Source: Micromonospora echinospora
GTDB lineage: Bacteria; Actinomycetota; Actinomycetes; Mycobacteriales; Micromonosporaceae
Length of the DNA: 64,000 nucleotides
Assembly: GCF_900091495.1 (NCBI RefSeq)
Contig: NZ_LT607413.1
Coordinates: forward strand, 6,339,001-6,403,000
Reading direction: 5' to 3'
The notes under the pieces are model-generated. The model was not told the origin of the DNA and ran no database searches. It worked only from the letters and a program-made list of their open reading frames with translations. The position numbers and the translations under genes are program-made. Below are positions 17,504 through 24,803 of this stretch, one piece after another. How positions within the stretch are numbered: the stretch's first letter is position 1; each line of letters starts with the position of its first letter.

Positions 17504-18508
17504 TCAGGCGGTCGGCAGCCGGTACTCGTGCCGTCCACCGGCGGCGGTGACCACCCGCACCGCGCCGTCGCGCAGGCCGTACGTCACCGACCACCGGGTG
17601 TGCCCCTGCCGGACGTCGTCGAGCAGGTCCAGCGCCGCCGGGGCGTCCAGCCGGCCGCCGGCGGCGGTCAGCGCCTCGGCGAGCACCCGGTAGCGGTGGT
17701 CGGCACGTCGCCGCTGCTCCGGTACGTCGATCACGGGCACGTTGGTCAGCGCCTGCCACGTCCCGCCGCCCGGCTGTACTCGCATACGGCCGTCGACGAA
17801 CTCCACCACCGCCGACGCGCCGGTCGCGTCGGCAAGCAGGTAGTGCAGCGGCGGCCCGCCCTCGAAGTCGAGGTTGTACCGCCCGAACACCTTCACCGCC
17901 TCGGCGACCGTGGCCGCCTCGTCGAGCACCAGCCGCAGGATCCGGACACTGCCCACCTTGGGCAGACCGGGCACCGGTTCGGCGCGGGCGTTGTCGTCGG
18001 CGGCCAGCCCTACCGCCAGGCCCCGCTCGTTCATCCCGTCGAAGGGCAGCAACGGGGCGTCGAGCAGCCGACGGTCGCCGGTCGGGTCGGCCCCCACCCC
18101 CAGGTAGGAGATGTCCACCACGGAGATCGAGGCGTACCCGTCGGGCGGGTCGGTGCGCAGCACCATCGCCGGGTTGGGATCCCAGTCGAAGTTGCGGGCG
18201 AACAGCGGCCGGGCCGGGTCGCCGAGCGCGGCGAACAGCGAGCACCCGACCGGGCTGGGGGTCGGCCGGTCCAGACCGGGGCGCGCGTCGTAGTCGCCGA
18301 CGTAGGTCATCTCGTACAGGGGAAGGTCGTCGACGCGGCGCAGGCTGGCCAGCGTCCGCTCAGCCTCGGCCGGGCTCTGCCGGGAGGCGACCGGGGTCGC
18401 CGTCGCGCCGGTCGGCCCGGCCGACGCGCCGGTCACCGGCTCCGCCCCCGAGCAGCCGGTGACCGTCAGCAGCACCGCCAGGCCGAGCACGAGCGCATGT
18501 CTCCGCAT
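17504..18508 (-). CDS. Ntn-hydrolase lipoprotein (linear amide C-N hydrolase / C45-like)
   Basis: 334 residues. The lipoprotein signal peptide ends in a lipobox LTVTGC (lipidated C19). After a Thr/Ala/Pro linker, the catalytic domain resembles the choloylglycine hydrolase and acyltransferase (C45) group: the candidate nucleophile is C89 in SPVGCSLFAAL, with the family pattern FARNFDWDP and GMNERGLAVGLA downstream. In processed members the cysteine becomes the new N-terminus; here 88 residues precede it, so self-cleavage would release the enzyme from its lipid anchor unless the protein acts uncleaved. The substrate, an amide or acyl-amino compound, is unknown. The gene stands alone. Confidence 0.82.
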   Translation of the reverse strand: MRRHALVLGLAVLLTVTGCSGAEPVTGASAGPTGATATPVASRQSPAEAERTLASLRRVDDLPLYEMTYVGDYDARPGLDRPTPSPVGCSLFAALGDPARPLFARNFDWDPNPAMVLRTDPPDGYASISVVDISYLGVGADPTGDRRLLDAPLLPFDGMNERGLAVGLAADDNARAEPVPGLPKVGSVRILRLVLDEAATVAEAVKVFGRYNLDFEGGPPLHYLLADATGASAVVEFVDGRMRVQPGGGTWQALTNVPVIDVPEQRRRADHRYRVLAEALTAAGGRLDAPAALDLLDDVRQGHTRWSVTYGLRDGAVRVVTAAGGRHEYRLPTA

Positions 18509-18618
18509 AGCTGGAAGACGCTAGGACAGCGGCGGCGGGTTGTCCACGGTGGTGGATGCCCCGGTTTCCGGTCGCCGGTGGCGGGTACCACGAACGCCGA
18601 AGGGATGGTGAGGTGACG

Positions 18619-18840
18619 ATGAAGCGCAACGAGTACCACGTGGTGCCGGACGGTCAGGGCTGGAAGGTCGAACAGGGCGGCAAGCAGGTCGGCCGGTACG
18701 ACACCAAGCAGGTCGCGGTCGAGGCGGGCCGGAAGGTCGCGCACGACAACGAGCCCAGCCAGCTCGTCGTCCACACCGCCGACGGCCGGATCGAGACCGA
18801 GTACACCTACCGGGACGACCCGTACCCGCCGGCGGGCTGA
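18619..18840 (+). CDS. DUF2188 family small protein
   Basis: 73 residues. The sequence YHVVPDGQGWKVEQGGKQVG, then TKQVAVEAGRKVAHDNEPS and QLVVHTADGRIETEYTY matches DUF2188, a small alpha/beta fold found widely in bacteria with no assigned function. The start at 18619 (MKRNEYHV) follows GGTGAGGTG; upstream in-frame codons are not family-like. It stands alone between two terminators and is probably cytosolic. Confidence 0.85.
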   Translation: MKRNEYHVVPDGQGWKVEQGGKQVGRYDTKQVAVEAGRKVAHDNEPSQLVVHTADGRIETEYTYRDDPYPPAG

Positions 18841-18860
18841 CGACCCACCCCCGACACCAC

Positions 18861-18908
18861 CGACGGCCCGCCGGGTCCACCAGCGTCGCTGGCCCCGGCG
18901 GGCCGTCG
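18861..18908 (+). terminator. Terminator hairpin after the DUF2188 gene
   Basis: A 15-bp perfect stem (CGACGGCCCGCCGGG and its complement) closes an 18-base loop that itself can form a CCAGCG/CGCTGG hairpin, 20 bases after the stop codon. Confidence 0.75.
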
Positions 18909-19134
18909 GCGTGCTCGTCTGAGGTGGACGGGGTGGACGGAGTTGGGCTCCCGGGCTCGCACGGGCAGTTCGAATGGATGTTGATGCCCATGCCCCCGGC
19001 CGCGCTGAACAGCACCACGGACAGCCGGCCCCCGCCAGTCCAACCGGGGTGGCTCGTCGGGTTCACCACTGGTAGTTACCAGGATCCGCTAGCGGCATGC
19101 AGTCGGCCAGAACTTCAACCCGCCGCTGTCGCCG

Positions 19135-19307
19135 CTACCTGGAGTCGGAGTCCTTGATGGCGGCTTGCAGGTTGTCGTAGACAGCCCGTGTTTGTGGGTG
19201 ATCGTTGCCGAGGACCCGGCGGCAGCGGGTTAGGGCCTGTTCGTACAGCTGGATGGCCCGCCGCAGGTCGCCGGCAGCCCGGTAGGCGTGGGCGAGGTTG
19301 ACGCGGG
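19135..19307 (-). pseudogene. C-terminal remnant of a tetratricopeptide-repeat protein
   Basis: The minus strand encodes RVNLAHAYRAAGDLRRAIQL, then YEQALTRCRRVLGNDHPQTR, AVYDNLQAAIKDSDSR and a TAG stop. This is the last TPR unit of the kinesin-light-chain-like (TPR_12) repeats found in actinobacterial NB-ARC or regulatory TPR proteins. The 5' part is gone: the frame runs straight into the 3' end of ribokinase, whose stop lies at 19312. It is evidence for a deletion or insertion breakpoint at about 19310. Confidence 0.7.
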
Positions 19308-19311
19308 CCGG

Positions 19312-20241
19312 TCAGCCCGTCGGAATCCGCGCCATCTGGGCGGCGATGGCCGCAGCGGTCAGCGCCGGCCGCCCACCGGGACTGCCGACGGTGGCCCCGG
19401 CCGCCGCCACCGCGAGCCGGACCAACCGATCGCGCGGTTCGTCGCGAAGCAGCCCGGCGGTGAGCGCCGCGACGAAGGCGTCCCCCGCCCCGGTGGTGTC
19501 CACGGTCGTGGTCTCACTCAGCGGCACGAACACCTCGTCGTCCGGCCAGGCGAAGGCGTTGCCCACCCCGTCGACCTCCACCGCCACCAGCGCGGGGCCA
19601 CGGGTGAGCAGGTCCCGGGCGGCCCGCAGCCCGCCGGCCGCGTCGGCGGGTTCCCGACCGGTGAGCAGGGCGGTCTCCTGGCTGTCGGCGCGCAGCACGG
19701 TGGCGGTGGCGAGGAGGTCGTCGGCGGCCTCGGGGGCGGGCGCGCCGTCGAGCACCACCAGGCGGCCGGCGTCGCGGGCCAGGCGGGCGGCGGCCAGGGC
19801 CGCCGCCGGGGGCTGTTGCAGTTGGACGACCACCGCCCGCGCCGTGGTCAGCGCGTCGACGGCGGCGGACACGTCCGCTTCGGTGAGCAGCACCGGCTCG
19901 GGCAGGTCCTCCAGGTAGCGCCAGCGCGCCCCGGCGTCGACCACGTCCACGATCAGTCCGGTGGACGTGCCGTCGCGTCGGACCACCGAGGCGACGTCGA
20001 TCCCGTCGGCTCGGGCCTGCGCGAGCAGCGCCCGCCCCACCTCGTCGTCTCCGACCACGCCGAGCAGTCCCACCCGGACACCCAGTTGGGCGAGTCCGAC
20101 CGCCTGGTTGGCACCCTTGCCGCCGAGCAGTTCGCGCCGCCGCCGCACCGGGGCGGTGCCGCCGGCGTCCGGCACCTCGTCGACCTGGAGCACCAGGTCC
20201 CGGGCGATCTGTCCGACCACCATCACGTCCACGTTCGTCAT
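19312..20241 (-). CDS. rbsK: Ribokinase (PfkB family)
   Basis: 309 residues. The PfkB signatures are clear: LGGKGANQAVGLAQLG near residue 40 and TTVDTTGAGDAFVAALTAG near 245, the latter holding the catalytic Asp and the anion-hole Gly-Ala-Gly. Length and the N-terminal VVGQIARDLVLQVDEVP fit ribokinase, which makes ribose 5-phosphate; a related pentose or nucleoside kinase cannot be excluded. The ATG at 20241 has AAGGAA at good spacing. No ribose transporter is adjacent. It is divergent from the amylase gene and its 3' end abuts a truncated TPR gene. Confidence 0.88.
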   Translation of the reverse strand: MTNVDVMVVGQIARDLVLQVDEVPDAGGTAPVRRRRELLGGKGANQAVGLAQLGVRVGLLGVVGDDEVGRALLAQARADGIDVASVVRRDGTSTGLIVDVVDAGARWRYLEDLPEPVLLTEADVSAAVDALTTARAVVVQLQQPPAAALAAARLARDAGRLVVLDGAPAPEAADDLLATATVLRADSQETALLTGREPADAAGGLRAARDLLTRGPALVAVEVDGVGNAFAWPDDEVFVPLSETTTVDTTGAGDAFVAALTAGLLRDEPRDRLVRLAVAAAGATVGSPGGRPALTAAAIAAQMARIPTG

Positions 20242-20322
20242 GGCCTGTTCCTTACCCGTTCGCCAGCTGGGCGACATCTGGTCTCAGGAGAGTGATGGTG
20301 GTAACTTCCCGGCAAGACTTTC

Positions 20323-20374
20323 ATGTTCTTGCAGAAACATTTACTCACCGGCGAGTCAAGGATTGCAAGAACAT
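20323..20374 (+). promoter_or_regulatory. Putative maltose-regulon operators upstream of the amylase gene
   Basis: A 10-bp inverted repeat, ATGTTCTTGC at 20323 and GCAAGAACAT at 20365, lies 50-100 bp before the amylase start. Each arm contains CTTGC/GCAAG, the core of sites bound by the LacI-type maltose regulators (MalR/Reg1) at Streptomyces amylase promoters. Repression of the amylase in the absence of maltodextrins is inferred from this. Confidence 0.5.
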
Positions 20375-20425
20375 CCAGCTGCCCCCGTCGGACCCCGCCG
20401 GGAGCCCTCCGTTCGAGGAGAGTCG

Positions 20426-23410
20426 ATGAGCAGCATCCGAACCCGGCGGCGATGGGCGGCACTGGCCGTGACCGTCGGCCTCGCAGCGGGCCTCAGCCCG
20501 CTCACCGGAGCCTCGGCCGCGCAGACCGTCACCGTCTACTACCAGCCACCCGCCGCCTGGGGCAGCACCGTCAACGTCCACTACGCGCCGACCGGCGGCA
20601 CCTGGACCGCCGTGCCCGGCGTGCCGATGGAGGCCGCCTGCACCGGCTGGCGGAAACGGACCATCGACCTCGGCGCGGCCACCGGCGCGCAGGTGGTCTT
20701 CACCAACACCACTGGCACCTGGGACAACAACAACGGCGCGAACTACCGGATCGGCACCGGAACGGTGACCGTCTCCGGCGGGACGGTCGGCACCGGCGAC
20801 CCCTGCACCGGCGGTGAGACGCCGGTGCAGGGGTCCGCCGAGGTCTGGTACCACACCGGCAGCCGGGGCTGGACCAGCGCGAACATCCACTACCAGGTCA
20901 CCGGCGGCAGCTGGACCGCTGTGCCCGGCGTACCGATGCAGACCGTCTGCGACGGCTGGGCGCGGAAGGTGGTCGACCTCGACGGTGCCACCGGCCTGCG
21001 CGCGGCGTTCAACGACGGCACCGGCCGGTGGGACAACAACAACGGCGCGGACTACCGTGTCGGGGCGGGCGTCACCACCGTCCGGGCCGGCGTGGTCACG
21101 CCGAACGCGACCGCGCCCTGCACGGCACCGACGCCGGACACCACGCCCCCGTCGACGCCGACCGGACTGACCGCGACCGCCGACGGCGTGCGGATCACGC
21201 TGGCCTGGACCGCCTCCACCGACGACCGGGGCGTCACCGGCTACCGGATCACCCGCACCGGCGGTCCGCAGGGCACGGTCACCCTGACCACCAGCGGCAC
21301 CGGCCTGGTCGACGGCAACCTCACCGCCGGCACCCGCTACGAGTACACCGTCCGGGCGCACGACGCGGCCGGCAACGCCTCGCCCGCCAGCACCCCGGCC
21401 GCGGCCACCACCGGCACCGCTCCCCCGGACCCGCCCGGCGGCACCCCGCTCGGCGGCGACCCCCGCGAGGACACCATCTACTTCGTGATGACCGCCCGGT
21501 TCGCCGACGGTGACAGTGCCAACAACCGGGGCGGCAGCCAGCACGTGAAGTCCGGCAACGCGGCCAACGACGACCCGATGTTCCGGGGCGACTTCCAAGG
21601 CCTGATCGACAAGCTGGACTACATCAAGGGCCTGGGCTTCTCCGCCATCTGGATCACGCCGGTGGTGCTCAACCGCTCCGACTACGACTTCCACGGCTAC
21701 CACGGCTGGGACTTCCACCGGGTCGACCCGCGCCTGGAGAGCCCCGGGGCGAGCTACCAGGACCTCATCAACGCCGCGCACGGCAAGGGCATCAAGATCT
21801 TCCAGGACGTGGTCTACAACCACAGCTCCCGCTGGGGCGCGAAGGGCCTGTTCACCCCGACCGTCTACGGCGTGCGCGACGAGCAGTGGAAGTGGATGTA
21901 CAGCAAGCAGGAGCCCGGCCGGTCGTACGACCCGATGGTCGAGCACGCCGGGAACGACCCGGAGCTGACCCCGGCCCAGAACGCGCTCGCCAAGGGGCAG
22001 CCGTACAACGGCGACCTCTGGTCGACCGCCGCGCCGGCCGGCAACCAGTGCCTGCGCTGGGGCACGCCGAACGGCCGCAGCCCGGAGGGCTACACGCTCT
22101 ACGACTGCCAGTGGCCATCGCCGACGAACAAGCTCTTCCCCGCCGACCTCTACCACCAGTGCTGGATCGGCAACTGGGAGGGCGAGGACTCCCGTAGCTG
22201 CTGGCTGCACGAGGACCTCGCCGACTTCAACACCGAGAACCCGAGGGTCCAGCAGTACCTGATCGACGTGTACAACAAGTACATCGACATGGGGGTGGAC
22301 GGTTTCCGGGTCGACACCGCCGTGCACATTCCCCGGGTCACCTGGAACCGTCGCTTCCTGCCGGCCCTCCAGGCGCACGCGGTGGCGAAGCACGGCGCCA
22401 AGGGCAAGGACTTCTACGTCTTCGGCGAGGTCGCCGCGTTCGTCAACGACAAGTGGAACCGGGGCTCGGTGAACCACTCCGCGCAGTTCTTCACCTGGAA
22501 GGAACGCAAGGAGTACAGCCCGGACGACGTCCGCGCCGCGATCGAACAGTACGACTACGAGCAACTGCTCGGCACCGGCAACCAGCCGACCAGTGACAAC
22601 GCGTTCCTGCGCGGCAACAGCTACCACGCTCCCGACCACTCGAAGTTCTCCGGCATGAACGTCATCGACATGCGGATGCACATGAACTTCTCCGACGCGT
22701 CCAACGCGTTCCACAACGGAAAGGACTCCGACGACAGTTACAACGACGCCACGTACAACGTGGTCTACGTCGACAGCCACGACTACGGGCCGAACAAGTC
22801 GAACACCCGGTACACCGGCGGCACCGACGCGTGGGCGGAGAACATGAGCCTGATGTGGACGTTCCGGGGGATCCCGACGCTCTACTACGGCTCGGAGATC
22901 GAGTTCCAGAAGGGCGCGCGGATCGACTGCGGCCCCACCTGCCCGCTCGCCACCACCGGACGGGCCTACTACGGCGGCCACCTGGAGGGCAGCGTCACCG
23001 CCACCGACTTCGGGGTCGTCGGCGCCGCCAGCGGCCCGGTGGCCACCACGCTGGACAAGCCACTGGTCAAGCACGTGCAGCGGCTCAACCAGATCCGGCG
23101 GGCGGTGCCGGCCCTGCAGAAGGGGCAGTACTCCACCGAGGGCGTCACCGGCAACATGGCCTTCAAGCGCCGGTACACCGCCGACGGGGTGGACAGCTTC
23201 GCCCTGGTCACCGTCTCCTCCGGCGCGACCTTCACTGGCATCCCGAACGGCCGGTACACCGACGTGGTCACCGGTGACGTGAAGACCGTCACCGGCGGCA
23301 CGCTGACCGCCAGCGTCAGCGGTGCCGGCAACCTGCGGGTCTACGTGCTCGACCTGCCGGGCAACCCGGCGCCGGGCAGGATCGGCGTCACCGGCCCGTA
23401 CCTGCGCTGA
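20426..23410 (+). CDS. Secreted GH13 alpha-amylase with two CBM25-like modules and an FN3 domain
   Basis: 994 residues. A Sec signal peptide (ALAVTVGLAAGLSPLTGASA) precedes two starch-binding modules of CBM25 type at about 34-120 and 135-222; both have WYHTG/VYYQP starts, GG-WTAVPGVPM and WDNNNGA. A fibronectin type III domain (about 240-330) leads to the GH13 barrel beginning DTIYFVMTARFADGD. Catalytic residues are visible: nucleophile D630 in DGFRVDTAVHI, acid/base E668 in VFGEVAAF and D786 in VDSHDYG. It degrades extracellular starch to maltodextrins. The ATG at 20426 follows CGAGGAGAG. Regulation is probably by maltose operators upstream. The enzyme is longer than a bare amylase because of its N-terminal modules. 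Confidence 0.93.
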   Translation: MSSIRTRRRWAALAVTVGLAAGLSPLTGASAAQTVTVYYQPPAAWGSTVNVHYAPTGGTWTAVPGVPMEAACTGWRKRTIDLGAATGAQVVFTNTTGTWDNNNGANYRIGTGTVTVSGGTVGTGDPCTGGETPVQGSAEVWYHTGSRGWTSANIHYQVTGGSWTAVPGVPMQTVCDGWARKVVDLDGATGLRAAFNDGTGRWDNNNGADYRVGAGVTTVRAGVVTPNATAPCTAPTPDTTPPSTPTGLTATADGVRITLAWTASTDDRGVTGYRITRTGGPQGTVTLTTSGTGLVDGNLTAGTRYEYTVRAHDAAGNASPASTPAAATTGTAPPDPPGGTPLGGDPREDTIYFVMTARFADGDSANNRGGSQHVKSGNAANDDPMFRGDFQGLIDKLDYIKGLGFSAIWITPVVLNRSDYDFHGYHGWDFHRVDPRLESPGASYQDLINAAHGKGIKIFQDVVYNHSSRWGAKGLFTPTVYGVRDEQWKWMYSKQEPGRSYDPMVEHAGNDPELTPAQNALAKGQPYNGDLWSTAAPAGNQCLRWGTPNGRSPEGYTLYDCQWPSPTNKLFPADLYHQCWIGNWEGEDSRSCWLHEDLADFNTENPRVQQYLIDVYNKYIDMGVDGFRVDTAVHIPRVTWNRRFLPALQAHAVAKHGAKGKDFYVFGEVAAFVNDKWNRGSVNHSAQFFTWKERKEYSPDDVRAAIEQYDYEQLLGTGNQPTSDNAFLRGNSYHAPDHSKFSGMNVIDMRMHMNFSDASNAFHNGKDSDDSYNDATYNVVYVDSHDYGPNKSNTRYTGGTDAWAENMSLMWTFRGIPTLYYGSEIEFQKGARIDCGPTCPLATTGRAYYGGHLEGSVTATDFGVVGAASGPVATTLDKPLVKHVQRLNQIRRAVPALQKGQYSTEGVTGNMAFKRRYTADGVDSFALVTVSSGATFTGIPNGRYTDVVTGDVKTVTGGTLTASVSGAGNLRVYVLDLPGNPAPGRIGVTGPYLR

Positions 23411-23430
23411 CGGCGCACCCCGGCTGGGTC

Positions 23431-23484
23431 GGTAGGAGGGGTCCCCTGCACCGCAGAAAGCGGTAACAGGGGACCCCTCCTACC
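23431..23484. repeat. Dispersed palindromic repeat, copy 1
   Basis: An 18-bp perfect stem (GGTAGGAGGGGTCCCCTG and its complement) around an 18-base loop containing CCGC-AGAAA-GCGG. The right half reads GCAGAAAGCGGTAACAGGGG, which recurs in reverse orientation at 48280-48304. It lies between the convergent amylase and DUF5715 genes and can act as a terminator for both. Confidence 0.75.
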
Positions 23485-23532
23485 ATCCGGACGCGGTCTC
23501 CGCGCCGACGCCGAGCACTCCTGCCGCACGTC

Positions 23533-24480
23533 TCAGCACTCCCCCAGCTCGCCCCGGTACGCCCCGCGCAGCCGGGGCGCGGCCTCGGGGGCGACGCAGA
23601 GGTGCCATGCCTGTCCCTCGTCGACGACGTTGACCTCGCCGGCGTCCTGGCGGCCGAGCAGCACGTTGGCCAGCGCCTCGGCGGCACCGAACCGGCGGAA
23701 CCAGTGCATCTCCACGTCGACGGCCCAGCCGAGGCAGTGCGAGCTGGGCAGCATGGCCGCGTAGCCGAGCTGGCGCAGCCGGTACTGGTGCTCCAGGCTG
23801 CGGGTCAGGCTGGTGACCCAGAGCGGGGGCGTTCCGGCCGGCGCGGCGAGAGCGAATTCGGCGGCGATCTGGTTGAGCAGCGACACCGGTTCGGGGCGGG
23901 CGTAGAGGATCCTCAGTCCGGCGGTCCGCGGCACCTGGTGCGGGACGATCCGCCGTTGCGCGACGCGGACGGCCCGGCCGAGGAGGGTGCCGGGCTGCCT
24001 CCGGTAGCGGAACCGCAGCAGCCCCCGGCGGCGCAGTCGGTCCAGGTCGACCAGGTTCGTGTCCCGCTGGATCTGGTCGTCGGTGAGGTAGGTGGACGTC
24101 GTCGCCCACCACATCACGTCGATCCGGGAGAGCAGGTAGATCCGGACCAGGGCGGTGAGGTCGGCGGCGGAGCTGCGGGCGTTGGGCCGGTAGCGGGCCA
24201 TCTCCAGCAGCAGGGTCTCCCGGGCACCGATCACCCCCTGCGGGGTGGCCCGGAGGACGTCGGCCAGCGCCGGCTCGCCGAGCCGGTCGGTGAGCAGGGA
24301 CTGCCGGGCGGCGGCGGAGTGCTCGTCGGCCAACGCCCGGATCTCCACCAGCAGTTCGGTCACGGCGGCGCGGTAGGCGTCCAGGTCGGGGCGGGCCGCC
24401 GTGCTCCGGGCCGCCCGGATCGGTCCGCCGGCCGTCGCGGACGAGCCGGGCCGCCCCGGACGTCGGCTGGGCACTCGCAT
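23533..24480 (-). CDS. DUF5715 family protein (M15 DD-peptidase-like fold)
   Basis: 315 residues. The N-terminal two thirds are helical (DLDAYRAAVTELLVEIRALA). The C-terminal part resembles Hedgehog/DD-peptidase-type zinc folds: LWVTSLTRSLEHQYRLRQLG, then SSHCLGWAVDVEMHWF, the S-x-H-x-x-G-x-A-x-D pattern that binds zinc in M15 peptidases, and a terminal GQAWHLCVAPEA with a further His. A peptidoglycan-related role is inferred from the motif. There is no clear signal peptide at the chosen start (24480, MRVPSRRPGR), preceded by GAGAGAGG. It is convergent with the amylase gene. Confidence 0.75.
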   Translation of the reverse strand: MRVPSRRPGRPGSSATAGGPIRAARSTAARPDLDAYRAAVTELLVEIRALADEHSAAARQSLLTDRLGEPALADVLRATPQGVIGARETLLLEMARYRPNARSSAADLTALVRIYLLSRIDVMWWATTSTYLTDDQIQRDTNLVDLDRLRRRGLLRFRYRRQPGTLLGRAVRVAQRRIVPHQVPRTAGLRILYARPEPVSLLNQIAAEFALAAPAGTPPLWVTSLTRSLEHQYRLRQLGYAAMLPSSHCLGWAVDVEMHWFRRFGAAEALANVLLGRQDAGEVNVVDEGQAWHLCVAPEAAPRLRGAYRGELGEC

Positions 24481-24720
24481 GGCACGGTCCTCTCTCCCGG
24501 TGTACGGCAGGATGAGCCTGGAGACGACGGTATCCACCTCTACCGCCACGAGTACGAGGATTGCTCTTATCTGGCACCAAAGCTCCCCATTCGGGGGAAA
24601 GTAGGCGCGGGTTCCCGCCGGGGCCGGTGTCCACCGACGCCGGCGCGCCGCGCCACCGCGCCCGGAAGCCGGACGCGCACGAGCACCGCCGATCTGGTGT
24701 GGACCGGCGAGGGAGATCTT

Positions 24721-24744
24721 TACAACGTTGTATCCAACGTTGTA
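24721..24744. promoter_or_regulatory. Double palindrome with core CAACGTTG upstream of the GH43 gene
   Basis: The perfect 12-bp palindrome TACAACGTTGTA (24721-24732) is followed three bases later by a second site CCAACGTTGTA; the two CAACGTTG centres are 12 bp apart, about one helical turn. Small CG-centred palindromes of this kind are typical LacI-family operators. A single copy of the 12-mer occurs at 54018-54029 before the PhyH gene. Confidence 0.65.
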
Positions 24745-24803
24745 GAAAGACACGACACCGCAGCGACGACGGTCGACACCACCGACGACCCAAGGCAGGT
24801 CTG

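Noticed and set aside
18950..18985. tRNA-like TTCGAA motif in GGGCAGTTCGAATGG
   Set aside because: The flanks do not pair into a T-arm or acceptor stem, and no D- or anticodon arm can be built upstream.
20345..23074. Long minus-strand open frame across the amylase gene
   Set aside because: The plus strand has clear GH13 and CBM25 motifs; the opposite frame is a compositional shadow rich in Val, Arg and Gly.
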